This document shows, piece after piece, positions 22,101-32,731 of a stretch of 64,000 bases of DNA. A model generated the notes under the pieces. That model was not told where the DNA came from. It did not search any database and saw nothing but the letters and a program-made list of their open reading frames with translations. Position 1 is the stretch's first letter. Every line of letters starts with the position of its first letter. Source of the DNA: Tetracentron sinense (taxonomy: Eukaryota > Streptophyta > Magnoliopsida > Trochodendrales > Trochodendraceae); the NCBI GenBank assembly GCA_015143295.1, contig CM026567.1, positions 7,272,416 through 7,336,415 on the forward strand, read 5' to 3'. Both the position numbers and the translations under genes were made by a program.

Positions 22101-22511
22101 CAAGTTTTTGTGAAAGTATCTCCTAGCAAAGGGATCATGAGATTTGGAAAGCGAGGCAAGCTCAGTCCTCGGTATGTTGGGCCTTTTGAGATTATCACAC
22201 GAGTTGGTGAGGTTGCTTTCAGGGTAGCTCTCCCACCTCACATGGCCCCACCTCACAACGTCTTCCATGTGTCTATGCTTCGGAAGTACATTGCGGATCC
22301 TTCGCATGTCATAGACTTGGAACCGTTGGAGATTCGAGAGGACCTCACCTTGATTGAAAAGCCGGTTCAGATTTTGGATCGAAGAGATCAGGTGCTTCGC
22401 AACAAGACAATCCCTTTGGTTCTTGTGCAATGGCAACACCATGCTCGGGAAGAAGCTACATGGGAACGTGAAGCCGAAGTCAAAGCAAAGTACCCAAAAT
22501 TAATTGAATGA
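19182..22511 (+). pseudogene. pol: Pol of Tekay element 2, two lesions
   Basis: Domains run in order. The aspartic protease has DTGS at 19,223-19,234. The reverse transcriptase has FVDD at 20,171-20,182. RNase H has its first catalytic Asp at 20,622-20,624. The integrase has an H-x7-H and C-x2-C finger near 21,265-21,390, and its DDE core starts near 21,475. The chromodomain-like C-terminus is at about 22,370-22,511. Two faults break the frame. A CCTA tandem duplication (20,224-20,231) shifts the frame just after the RT active site. A TGA at 21,717-21,719 falls between the second Asp and the Glu of integrase, and the frame continues afterwards. Pol would mature Gag, copy the RNA and integrate the cDNA. 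The sequence is otherwise well kept, so loss of activity looks recent. Confidence 0.9.
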
Positions 22512-22600
22512 GTTTTTGTATAAGTCTGTATATGACTTGTAATTTTCTTTTTGGTGTGTAATGCAAGTAGCGTCTAAATTTCGAGGACGAAATTTTTATA

Positions 22601-22612
22601 AGGGGGGGAGGA
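22601..22612 (+). other. Polypurine tract, Tekay element 2
   Basis: AGGGGGGGAGGA immediately precedes the 3' LTR at 22,613. Confidence 0.85.
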
Positions 22613-25129
22613 TGTAGAGCCCCGGACCTTTTCACATTTAATGCATGACACTTTCGTTGCCATTTTGCCTTTAAAGAGGTATAATTAATAAATAAAGAAG
22701 AAATTGGAAATTCTGAAACGTCAGAAATGTTCCTTTTCGAAGTACGAACCCAACGCAAGTAGAATCATCAAAATCTGACGAACGAGTCAAAAGATATGGC
22801 CAAAACAGTCTGGACCTGCAAGAAATCGTAGCTCGGTTAGGCACTAAGGACGTAGCTCTGATAACGTGCTCTGATAAGGCACAGACAACGCATAGACAAC
22901 GTATACGTTTTGCGTCCGTTGTGCAACAGACAACGGGTATGTCGTGCAATAGACAAGGTGTACGTTGTACAGCTCACCGGGCACGTTGTACATAAGACAA
23001 CGGACAACGAGCTCAGCACAACGTGTTCGGCACTATCCACAACGGACAACGTGTTCGGCACTATCCACAACGTGACAACGTGTTCAGCACTGTTCACAGC
23101 ACAACGTGTTCAGCACTGTTCACAGCACAACGTGTTCAGCACTGTCCACAGCACAACGTGTTCAGCACTGTTCACAACACAACGTGTTCAGCACTGTTCA
23201 CAGCACAACGTGTTAGGCACTATTCACAGCACAACGTGTTTGGCACTATTCACAGCTCAACGTGCTCGGTCCTCGTGTTTTGCAGAAATTTCAGTAAGGG
23301 CATTAGGGTCTTTTGGTCGGTTCACTCTTACCTTAAGAGTTTAACCCGAGCCTTTAGGGCTTCATTTCGACACTTAGAGAGATTGGGAGATAAGAAGAGA
23401 GGACAGGCGATTCCAAAACCTAGGGTTTCCAGTTTGGAGAGAAATCAAGGGGTTTGTGAACCCACACTCAACTCAAGCCCATTTTTCTTCAAGATCAAGG
23501 CACAAGCTCGTGAGGAGCATCTCCTCAAGCTAGGGCAGCAACTCACGGTCGTTTTTGGAAGGGGTTTCTTCCTCATTTCTTCAAGGTCGGTACTTCTTAC
23601 TACCCTCCTAGTTATAGTTCCTCTTTTCCCTTTATTTCTTTTGATTTTCTTTCATTTACACTTGTGCTATGAGATGGATGGTTGTGAATGGTAAATGGTA
23701 AATGGTGAATGGTGAATGGAGATGGAATGGGCGATTGGATGCCAATGGTTGTGTTGTGATGATTAAAATGGGGAGGGCATTGTTCCAATAATGAACATAC
23801 ATGCATGATCTGAGTAAAACCCATCTAGAAAAGCATGTTGTAGGGTAAATGAATAATGAACACACCATGTTTGATGAAATGCTAAGGTGAATAAAGTGAG
23901 TTGTAAATTAGGAAATGCATGCCTAATAAATCATGGATATTGCTAGGGCATATGATAGTGTGTTTTCTTGCTTTCCCTAAATGATGTGAATATTACATTG
24001 CTCAATCATTGATGTTATATGTGTTGTGAAATTACCCAAATGTCATATTTAAATTTAAATGCAAGTATGTACACGGTTCCCACGAGAACGGTATGCATGA
24101 CATAATTTATCGAGGTTTTCAAGAACATGGTTAGAGGTGGGACATATCCTACGATATGTTTTACCTCGCTTTTCACAAGAAAACAAGAGCCAACATTCCA
24201 CGAGGGGTCTCCCCTCACTCACAAGTGCATATCATGAAGAAGGGCCTCCCTTCCCTCGCAAGTACATACTTATCATGAAGAAGGGTCTCCCTTCCCTCGC
24301 AAGTGCATTGCATAAAGAAGGGTCTCCCTTCCCTCTCAAGGCATCTCACAAGCGCATCTCACAAGTACATCTTACAAGTGTATCTCACAAGTTACATGAT
24401 CACAAGCAAGCACGCATGACATGCATGACATGACACGACATACAAGAATCAAGCAAGATAGACAAGATGAGTTTTCAAGCACGAAAATGGTACCTTAAGT
24501 CAAGTCAAGTGCACGATGTTTTCAAGAGGTTTTATCGGCTTTCTACGAAATACAAGCATGATTATAAATTGCTTTACTTCCTTGTATGATATGAATTGTT
24601 TCCGTCTGACATATATGAATTGCTCATGATTATGTATTGCCATTTTTATGCTATAATTGTTGGTTAGTATTTAGTACCCGCTGAGTATTCCATGCTCAGC
24701 CGCACTTCTTATGTCGGCAGGTTCTGAGGGAGTTGCTGCTCCATTTAATGTTTGTGCTCCTGGTCCATGGGTGGAAGAGGAATACGTCGAGGAACCTTTG
24801 GAGGAACCTCCAGTAGAGGGTTACCATTAGGTGGTTGTAGATTCTAAGTGGATAGCTGTGGGTGAGATGAGAGATATACCTTCATGTATTTTGGCGGGTC
24901 TGTCCGCCCTTTCTTTTGGATTCCTTTTGTGTAAACTTGGATTCGTATATACATAGAGGTTTGTTTAGACTTCCGCTGTGCTATGTTAGAGTATGTTTCC
25001 GCTGTTTATATCCTCTATTGTATATGCTCTGTGGGTTTTTGCAGGTTGGTTTGTCAAGTAAGTCATGTAAGCCATGATTAGTCGTCCAAAGTTCACTCTA
25101 ACTCGTAGGGTGGGTTTTGGGTCGCGACA
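22613..25129 (+). repeat. 3' LTR of Tekay element 2
   Basis: This 2,517-bp LTR is shorter than the 5' LTR. One 26-bp unit is missing, and a short duplication (GTAGCTCGGTTAGGCACTAA) present twice in the 5' LTR occurs once here. Confidence 0.93.
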
Positions 25130-25134
25130 TGATG

Positions 25135-25235
25135 GATCGCTAGATAGGCAGCCTGACTTTGACTTTTGCTGACTAAGTTAGGAAGTGAAGATATTTTGTG
25201 TATGTTGAAAGTGGGACTTGTCCACTCCATATTTT

Positions 25236-25285
<50 letters not shown>

Positions 25286-25463
25286 TTGGTTCAGACTTGA
25301 ACTGAACGATAGGGGTATTTGATTATAAATTGTTTCCGCTATGTATAACTTGTGTATTCTGACAGATTGATATGGGTGCCTTATGTGTCATACGGGAGGG
25401 TATGATACGGCGGTCACAAGCTAAAATATCTCTAACTCCTAGGGGGTATTTTGGGTCGCGACA
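25135..25463 (+). repeat. 3' LTR of Tekay element 1, second part
   Basis: The LTR resumes with GATCGCTAGATAGGC and ends GGGTCGCGACA, followed by the GGCAG duplication. It contains a (TA)n run at 25,238-25,281 (about 21-22 units), where the 5' LTR has only about six units at 7,977-7,988. Confidence 0.92.
25238..25281. repeat. (TA)n microsatellite
   Basis: An uninterrupted TA run inside the 3' LTR of element 1, expanded relative to the 5' LTR of the same element. Confidence 0.95.
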
Positions 25464-25468
25464 GGCAG

Positions 25469-26890
25469 GCCATCCCGCTGCAATCCTGCAGGCTAACTGG
25501 AACTCCTATACTCATGTGGGAACCCCCAGGTTGACCGGTGCTCTCACAGCACTGGTATTTCTATTAAAATGTAGTCATCCTTGCGAAACTTTGAGAGTGA
25601 TAAGAAAAAAATAATGTAAGCAACAACAATAATGGATAAAAACATAACAAGTAAACACTCAAAAATTTATAATGCTCGATTTTTCATTTAATAAAAAAAG
25701 AAAGTGCTAATATTGCAAATTGGTCATGTCTGTATCATTTGGCTATGGCATTCATCCTACAACCATTTCAAGCTTCCTAATTTTAGTTAATTTTCAAGCA
25801 AAGAAATTAGGTATTCAATAAAGCTTTTAGATTCATTGTTGATTTGAAAACACTAGAAAATATTGCGCGACTGAAGAATTGTCAAGCAAAGGCATCTATT
25901 TATGATGCATTGACAACATATGCTCCATTATTCTTACACCTATACACACACACTCAAATTCTGAAATATTCATTTGTACTTGTAGCATTTCCTCCTTTAC
26001 CTTCCAATTCATTCTAGAATTCATATTACATATTAAACAAGATACCTGATCTTTGATTTGGCTAACTTCTATATTTTACAATTCTAATGAACAATGGGTC
26101 AACCTAAAACACTAAAAGTGTCTTAACCATTTACGAATACATAATCCCCAAGAGTCAATAGCTCAAGTGCATTGTTGCAGACTTGAGGAAATTTCAGCAG
26201 CACCTCCCCATGGCTCTCGGAGTGCACAATTTAGACCAGGTGCAATGATCTCACATTGTCAAAATATTTACCCAGAGAACAATAGGGATGACTGACGCAC
26301 ATTTCCTCAAACTAGAATAAACAAGAGCAACTAACACATTCTTCAGGATTATACATTCACAAGCTATCCACATGGACAATTCAAGAATCATTTGTTGACA
26401 AATACTCCTCTTACCATACATGGTGAATCAATTGTTAAATATGATGTTTCATCCACATGGAGCTAAACATATTAAATTACAACGAATTCGTCCAACGAAT
26501 CGATGATATGAGGAACACATGTCACACAATGATGCTTGAACGGGAGATCTAAATTTCAATGCATGCACATTCACAATGATGTTTAAGAATAAACAAATGA
26601 TATAAAATGGGTATCACCACCATTGATTGCAATGAGGAAATCCAAATGATGAGACTTGCAAGAGTATGAATAAGAACAATTGCTTTTTATCTATAATATG
26701 TTGTACATGGCCATAATAGTCAAGCACAATAAATGGAATGCAAGGAGAGGTAATTTGGTTAATTTGACTAAGCAAAGTGGCAATTCCAACACTTAAGTAG
26801 TTTATCTTTCATTTTAGTTATTATTTGACTAAGCAAACCTTTGGTTCCACTACTGTGTGCTAGGAAACAAGTGAGAACTTTGGGAAATTA
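25469..26890. other. AT-rich interval without a recognised gene
   Basis: After the right target-site duplication the sequence continues with a short stretch (to about 25,600) of moderate GC, then AT-rich DNA. I see no conserved open frame, RNA gene or transposon end. Confidence 0.5.
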
Positions 26891-26899
26891 AGTTCTTGT

Positions 26900-27830
26900 C
26901 CTTCAACTTCTTGTGGGGAAATCTCGTCAATGAAATTGTGCACGTCCACAGATCTCGTCGACGAAATCAACCGCAGAGCTACTGTTTTTATTTCTGTCTC
27001 CATCTCGTCGATGAATTCTTAAACCATACCCAATCTCGTTGACGAAATCATGCGGAACCAAGAAAAATCCTGTAACGGTTAGTTTTCAATAGTCATATCT
27101 TTTCCAAAGTCTCTCCAATTGCTATATCTTTGAAAAGGCTATAAAATGGAATGATTTATGAACTAATATGAGATGATCTACAACTCCAATCATTCACTCC
27201 AAAGCTTAGATTTCCAAATCTATTGAGCTATATATTAGAATCCCAAATCAATTTTAAAGAGCTTTTCAACTCCAATCTTTGGGAGATCTTTTAGTGAGTG
27301 TTCAACTCTTTTATCAGCTCATGTAAGGAGCAAATTCGGATTGTATCCACACTTCCATATCAAGTGTATATGAAAATCAAGGTTGTGGATTTTTGTCCTT
27401 GAAGCGGGAAGCTTTGTAAAGCAAAGAGAAGATTGTTCTCTTGCGTTGTTTAGGCTTGATCTTCGCCCGGAAGAAGATTGATTAGGCTTGAATTTCGTCT
27501 GGAAGAAAGTTGTAAAAAGTTTGATCTTCATCCGTAAGAAGACTGTAGGAGTAAAATCGTGGTGAATCCTCTAGCGAGTATAACTTGAGGCGGGGACGTA
27601 GGCGGGTTGCTAAACCTCGAAAAGAAATTTCTTATGTTGGCATTCTCTCTCTCTCCCTACTCTTTACTTTATTGTTTTGCATTTTGTGTGGTATTGCTAA
27701 TTTTCATTCTTTTTAAATTAGTATAATTAAAATTCCTTTTAAGGGAATTGTGAAGAAATTTTAAATTGTCATAGACCCTATTCACCCCCCTCTAGAGTCC
27801 AAACCTTGGGCAATAGTGTTGAGTCTGAAA
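26900..27830 (+). mobile_element. SIRE/Maximus-like Copia LTR fragment, copy 2
   Basis: It shares the order of blocks with 2,450-3,130: palindromic CTCGTCGACGAAATC motifs (four variants, 26,920-27,055) and the TATA box at 27,140-27,146. Then come AAATCTATTGAG, the CTCATGTAAGGAGCAAAT segment and GAGGCGGGGACGTAGGCGGG near 27,588. It continues with a CT-rich run and CTATTCACCCCCCTCTAGAG, a phrase typical of the 3' ends of SIRE LTRs. No pol is attached. Confidence 0.55.
27140..27146 (+). promoter_or_regulatory. TATA box of SIRE-like LTR copy 2
   Basis: TATAAAA in the context GGCTATAAAATGGAATGA, matching copy 1. Confidence 0.5.
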
Positions 27831-28204
27831 GACTCAAGGTACAGTTATAAACCGGTGAAGGCCCGGGTTGTGTATTGACAAAGTACTCACGTTTGGGTTA
27901 CAATGGATGTAGACCCAGTTGGTATTTAATGAGTTTATGAACTCAAGTGTTAAATGTGTTGGGTTGCCTGGGATGGTACTTGGTGCCGTGAACACTATGT
28001 GTCTCGGTTATACTTGGTATTTGTGGGCAGTGAAAATCTCACCGTCCATCGTCCAGGTGTGTGTGCAATGACACACACCTGATCACAGTCTCTCGGAGAG
28101 ACGGTTTAGGTTCACGCGTGCCTGTGGTACGCATAGTACCTTTAGCTGTCAGCATTAAATGCTGATGGCTGGCACCATGCTGCCCAGCTAAGCAAGAGTA
28201 GGAT

Positions 28205-28780
28205 TTGATCCGTGAGGATAAATCTCACGGATCCACCCTAAATGGTAGCTCCCAAATGGGCTGATACATACCCCATCCGTGAGGACCAAAACCTCACGGA
28301 TCTAATATTAAGTATTGGCCTCTGGGAGGCTGACACTTATTCATCCTGAGGGCAAAACCCCAGGGATCCAACTTTGGTGTGGGCCTCCAAGAGGCTGACA
28401 CGTGTTGATCCGTGAGGACCGAAACCTCACAAAACCTCACGGATCCAATATTTGGTGTCAGCCTGCATAAGGCTAACACATGTTTATCCGTGAAAGCCAA
28501 AACCTCACGGATCCAACCTTTGGTGTTAGCCTTCATTAGGCTGACACGTGGCATGTCCGTGAGGACAAAACCTCACGGATCCAACATAGATTATATTTAG
28601 TGTTAGTTTCTAAGAGACTGACTCGTGTCCAACCGTGATGACCAAAACCTCACAGATCCATCTGAGAGGTTGACACCTATCCTATCCATGAGGATAAAAC
28701 CCCCACAGATCATATGTAGCATCAGCTTCCGAGAGGTTGACACGTGTCCAATTCCTGAGGATAAGTCCTCACGGATCAAA
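28205..28780. repeat. Minisatellite of paired palindromes (about 9 units, 55-80 bp)
   Basis: Each unit holds a TCCGTGAGG-N-CCTCACGGATCC hairpin. Most also hold a GTCAGCCTC-N-GAGGCTGACAC hairpin. Units start near 28,217, 28,276, 28,338, 28,409, 28,488, 28,556, 28,629, 28,684 and 28,756. Paired changes such as CCTGAGGG with CCCCAGGG suggest that hairpin pairing was partly kept. Several short minus- and plus-strand ORFs across it are by-products. Confidence 0.85.
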
Positions 28781-28817
28781 TATAAGGTCCTAGATCTAAT
28801 CCAGACCACGGTCATGA

Positions 28818-28975
28818 CTATGGTCTCACCTGGTGATCCGTGGTTGAAACCTATGGTCTCACCTGGTGATCCGTGGTTGAGACCTGTGGTCTCACCTTGT
28901 GGTCTGTGGTTGAGACCTGTGGTCTCATCCTTTGATCTGTGGTTGAGGACTTATGGTCTCATCCTGGTCCATGGA
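28818..28975. repeat. Tandem repeat of about 36 bp (about 5 units)
   Basis: Units follow ATGGTCTCACCTGGTGATCC then GTGGTTGAGACCT. GGTCTCA and TGAGACC are inverted halves, so this second array is also palindromic. It follows the first directly. Confidence 0.85.
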
Positions 28976-30379
28976 CTGCCCTAGGCCAGTTTGTCCTAGC
29001 TGACAGTCAATATTTGACTGTCATGGAGCAGAGAATCTTTAATAAAAATGATTCTCTGTCAGGCTGTGGGGGGATCCCAAGATAAGGATCCCTTCTTTTA
29101 AAATCCTATGGGATGCCACATGGCACCCCATGATTATTTTAAGATTAGGACTATGTCCTATATCCTAGGAAATGATGTGATTAACCATCCTCCTTTTCGA
29201 GTAGTACTAGGATTTTCCTCTAAAAAAGGGAAACCTGGTACAAGATTCCTCAAAAGAAGAGGATTCTCTTGAGCTTTAGGACTCTCCCAGATAAGGGAGA
29301 GCCGTGAGCTGACATCCTCTAAGAGGAAAGCCCCTTTTGACTTTCCTAAAATAAGGAAGTCAAAGAGGGAGTCCAAAAGAAGGACTCTCTAAAACCCATA
29401 AAGTGTGTGTTTCTCACAAGAAACACAGACAAAAGAAGATAGAAACGAGAATAAGAGAAAAAACTCTCTTTTAAGCAGCAGCAAACACAAGCAAATAAGT
29501 GAAGGAGAAGACTCCACGATATGGAGAATACAAGGTGAACCCTCATACATGGCCACCATTCTTTTTCTTTTCTTGAAAAGACCTCAATGAGACACTTGTA
29601 ACGCCTACATGGGAATTGGGCAACCCCATTGAATAAATACATATACGTTATTCAATATTTGTTCTTCTTTATTCTTCATCTTAATTAGAGGTTTCTCCCC
29701 TATAACGGGAAGGTAATTTAATAGTCTAGGTTTACTCAGATTGGAAGGATAGTCCCCCCACAACAAACTATAAACTCCATACAACAATGGAGGAAATTTG
29801 AAAGCAAAGAAGATGAAATTTGAGCTCACAATATTGGAAAACGTATTATGGTTGTAGACCTTAATAGGGTAAAATAGCCCTGAGCAACCATGGGTCAGCA
29901 TGTGAATGAATCTTGTTGTGAACTGGTGAGCTAGGGCCCATGTGGTTACATTTCATGATATTATACTGCTTTATTATCTGCTTTTGCATATTATAGTTTC
30001 AAAACGTAGATTTTACTATTGAATCATTAATGTTATTATTGATTCATAGAATATTACAATTTAGAAGGATTGATAGTTTTGCTGGGCTTCATAACTCACT
30101 GATGTCTCATGTCAACAGATCAGGATGTTGTAGTCCAGTGATCCTGGCGACTCAAAATAATATTTGGAAAATCAAAAAGATTGTATTCGGCGTATGAAAA
30201 GTGCCTCTTTTGTAAAAGAGTTGGTTCTACTTAATACAGGTATTTGTTTTGATACGATGGTTATTGTGATGACCAGATATATTGTTTGATTAAGCTCTTG
30301 ATAAAAATTCAAAATTTTCACATTTTTGGTGGGAAAAGTCTTCTGTTGTGCGTTAATGACAAGCGAGCGCATGTCTCAG

Positions 30380-31147
30380 AATATAATTCCCCGGCCTAGG
30401 CGCGGATTCAATTCGTCACAATATCGACCTTTGGGATCGCTTCCCTACGAATCATTTTGAACATGAAGTACTTTTTGGTTATCCTAAAGATTGCACATTG
30501 GACTCGATGAATAGAAGTGGCAAACATGTATTTCATCCGCTAGAAGGTGGAGGGACGGGACAACACTATGCTTCATGTTTATTGTTTAGTTTCTAGGTAA
30601 CCTCACATCGCAGCGGGATTCCTATGCCTTTCTTGGTAAGACCAACCCAACTGGCAATTTATGAAAGTCTTTCTTCATTTTTAGAGCAAGAAGATTTTAA
30701 AGGACCAATTTGAAGCATGACCTGATTGATCTCTTCTTCTGATACTTCACAACATAGATGACGGTTCATATCTCTTGTAACTCAAAGGGGAATCGCAGAG
30801 ATGACTTCAAGTATATTATTAGGTTAGATGAGCTAATAATTCAGCAAAATAGCTTAAGACATGATCCTCGATATCTGATTATGAAGATAATCAACTCCAG
30901 TCACTTTTTCGAAAGGCGAATAGCTTATCTCTTTGGCGTCGTTGCACTGTTGATAGGTGAAAAGTCTGATATTTTGTTGCCAAGGATATCCATCAGCCTT
31001 GGATTTTTTCCACCAAAGAGTCTTCTACATCTAGCTCGGTCGTTAGAGAGTGGGAAAGATGAGTCTACTGGCCGAGTTGAACTTGTTCTTGCAGAATTGC
31101 TAATTGTCCTAGAGGCTTTTTATTCTTTTAGGAAGGTAACCGAATGA
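30380..31147 (+). pseudogene. Degenerate coding-like sequence of unknown family
   Basis: A plus-strand frame is open from about 30,395 to 30,590 and again, after one stop, to about 30,700. A 129-codon frame follows at 30,758-31,147. The composition is protein-like (for example DLWDRFPTNHFEHEVLFGYP, and later GFFPPKSLLHLARSLESG). I do not recognise a family. It lies downstream of a possible Tat-like LTR end, where such elements carry leader ORFs or gag, so a retroelement origin is one possibility. A decayed host exon is another. Confidence 0.3.
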
Positions 31148-31309
31148 GCTTTTATTCCAACTGACCAGGGCGGTACAGCAAGTACGAATTTTGTGACATA
31201 AGGAGAACATTTTAGATCTCACAAACTGTTTCCTCCATGCCAAGTCCTAACCCATCAATCAAGGCTTCGGACTGTCTAAGCCAGAAATTCCTTGTTCGGG
31301 CAACAATAG

Positions 31310-31535
31310 ATAAGGGGATAAGTGGTGGAGAAGTCAAAATCATGAGGCCCATGATTTTGACTTCTCCACACACTACATGACACGTGGCAATAAGTAGTGA
31401 GAGGGGAGAGATATCAAGTAGAGAGAAGTCAAAATCACGGGGAGAAAATGAAATGACTTCTCCCTTTTCTTATCACCACATGTCCCCTACTCTATGGTAA
31501 CTCAAGAGGGGTTTCTGGCTTCGCCAGAGACAATC
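31310..31535. mobile_element. Foldback (MITE-like) element with a perfect 20-bp hairpin
   Basis: At 31,325-31,369 two perfect 20-nt arms (GTGGAGAAGTCAAAATC... and its inverse) enclose a 5-nt loop. Further partial copies of AGAAGTCAAAATCA and TGACTTCTCCC follow to 31,480. CCACATGTCCCCTACTC and CACGTGGCAATAAGTAGTGAG form an outer inverted pair. Confidence 0.55.
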
Positions 31536-32009
31536 CGAGGCCATCAAGAAACAAGAGCCACAATATTATAACCTTAATTACTTAATTGATGGTCAATATA
31601 CCAGTACTATTTTGTTATGGCTAAATCCCCGTAATTTATCAGATTTTGAACAATGGGTATTGCCCAAGACCATAAACTCAATAAAAAAATCCTACAGGAT
31701 ATTCTAAGCTTTTAGCGTTAATCCTTTCACATCTCAATTGAATATTTCATTTGCATAAAGTTCAAATATTCATTATTCTCATTCAGAAATGGTTCCAGAA
31801 AGAGAACAAGTGGAGTTTTTATTACTATAAAAAAAAATCCCAACAAATTACAATAATTGGAGACTGGGATATATCCCCATTTCTTTTACATAAGAACACA
31901 AGAGGGAGAGGAAGATTAAAAAAAAGGGAAAAAGAGAAAAAAATACAAGACAGAACATAAATAAATTAAAGAACAATGGATTCTAAAGTCTCTCTAGAAG
32001 TCTCAATCC
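31536..32009. other. Interval downstream of the CYSTM gene
   Basis: AT-rich sequence without a recognised gene. The part next to 32,010 would be the 3' untranslated region of the minus-strand CYSTM gene. AATAAA-like signals were not assigned with certainty. Confidence 0.4.
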
Positions 32010-32510
32010 TCAAAAGCACATATCGAAGACCCAGCAGCAACACAAGGCAGCACAACTGCAAGAGAAAAAGAACAACACAAATAAAAAACACATAATTGGC
32101 GAAAGAAAAATTAGAATAAAAACTGAAGTAGAGAAAGAGAGTTTCAAAAAATACTAACCATCCCTTCCAGAATCCATCACCCCTACGCTTAGTTTTCCCC
32201 GGAGGAGGAACTTGTTGTGGGTACCCATGACCGTCTTTCATCGGATAACCAGCCGGTGGTTGTCTCTGCGGATACCCTCGACTGGAGGAGGTTGCGAATT
32301 AGGAGCCAGTGGATATGCTACTGCAAACCAAAACCAACCCAAAAACCAAATTGAATTATTATAAATCACATAAAAAGCTTAGAAACTATTATTATTTCCA
32401 ATCCCAACAACAAGGCCTACATATTGATAACTGAAAGTAAACATGATACAAAAGATTATAATTGGATGACAGAAATTTACCTGGAGCTTGGGTTGATCGT
32501 TGTGATTCAT
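32010..32510 (-). CDS. CYSTM (cysteine-rich transmembrane module) family peptide gene
   Basis: Three exons on the minus strand: 32,481-32,510 (MNHNDQPKLQ, donor CAG|GTAAAT), 32,159-32,320 (Pro/Gly/Tyr/Gln-rich, with GYPQRQPPAGYP and GHGYPQQ) and 32,010-32,055. The join of exons 2 and 3 gives GFWKGCCAALCCCWVFDMCF followed by TGA, the diagnostic C-terminal Cys-rich membrane segment of CYSTM proteins. These are small tail-anchored peptides, at the plasma membrane in several cases and often stress-related. The splice sites are canonical. One oddity: exon lengths sum to one nucleotide too many for a single frame, and the start of exon 2 reads best in a different frame from the rest. It is therefore either a recent pseudogene, a mis-predicted junction or an assembly indel. 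A TATA-like box lies about 105 bp upstream. Confidence 0.75.
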
Positions 32511-32614
32511 GACTAACAATAAGATTATGAGATGATAACTAAAGAAATGCTTGAGATAGGTTTGTGGAGAAGAGAAAGTGGAGTGGATGAAGTTTAAGTT
32601 TGAGGGTGTCTGTT

Positions 32615-32623
32615 GCTTATAAA
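32615..32623 (-). promoter_or_regulatory. TATA-like box of the CYSTM gene
   Basis: On the minus strand this reads TTTATAAGC, about 105 nt upstream of the ATG at 32,510. A CT-rich leader lies between them. Confidence 0.5.
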
Positions 32624-32731
32624 GGGCAATCGTGGGGGAGGGTTACTTCGTAGACGAGCCTTGCAAGGTCGGCTAAATACAACGCGTAAGAACGTCATAC
32701 CACTGAACAAAGGAATGAGCTAAAAAAACAC

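Larger units (their letters stand above)
14867..25129 (+). mobile_element. Tekay/Del-type Ty3 retrotransposon 2, nested, nearly intact (10.3 kb)
   Basis: The LTRs are 14,867-17,426 (2,560 bp) and 22,613-25,129 (2,517 bp), with ends TGTAGAGCC and GTCGCGACA. The target-site duplication TGATG at 14,862-14,866 and 25,130-25,134 lies inside the 3' LTR of element 1. The primer-binding site, gag, intron, pol and polypurine tract are all present. In the first 300 bp the LTRs differ at about eight sites, and later parts look closer. It inserted after element 1 and in the same orientation. I saw two coding lesions, a 4-bp duplication near 20,228 and a nonsense codon at 21,717. Confidence 0.95.
6309..25463 (+). 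mobile_element. Tekay/Del-type Ty3 retrotransposon 1, decayed, interrupted by element 2
   Basis: LTRs start TGTAGAACCCCGAA and end GGGTCGCGACA. The 5' LTR is 6,309-8,169. The 3' LTR is 13,343-14,866 continued at 25,135-25,463. The flanking 5-bp duplication GGCAG is at 6,304-6,308 and 25,464-25,468. The internal region holds remnants of gag, protease, RT, RNase H, integrase and a C-terminal chromodomain-like segment, in the order of Ty3 chromoviruses. Pol is broken by many stops and shifts. In the first 300 bp the two LTRs differ at about a dozen sites, more than those of the nested element. Without the insertion the element is about 8.9 kb. Confidence 0.93.
27831..30150 (+). repeat. Repeat-rich region, possibly a long LTR of Tat type
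   Basis: No host gene is seen. The region includes two minisatellites (listed separately) and many purine-rich segments. It ends near 30,147 in CCTGGCGACTC. TGGCGACTC is the start of the primer-binding site used by Tat/Ogre-type Ty3 elements, but the following bases do not match. An LTR identity is therefore only a possibility. Confidence 0.3.

Noticed and set aside
21678-22442. A 254-codon minus-strand ORF.
   Set aside because: It is antisense to the integrase and chromodomain part of pol. Its translation is a shadow of the real coding strand.
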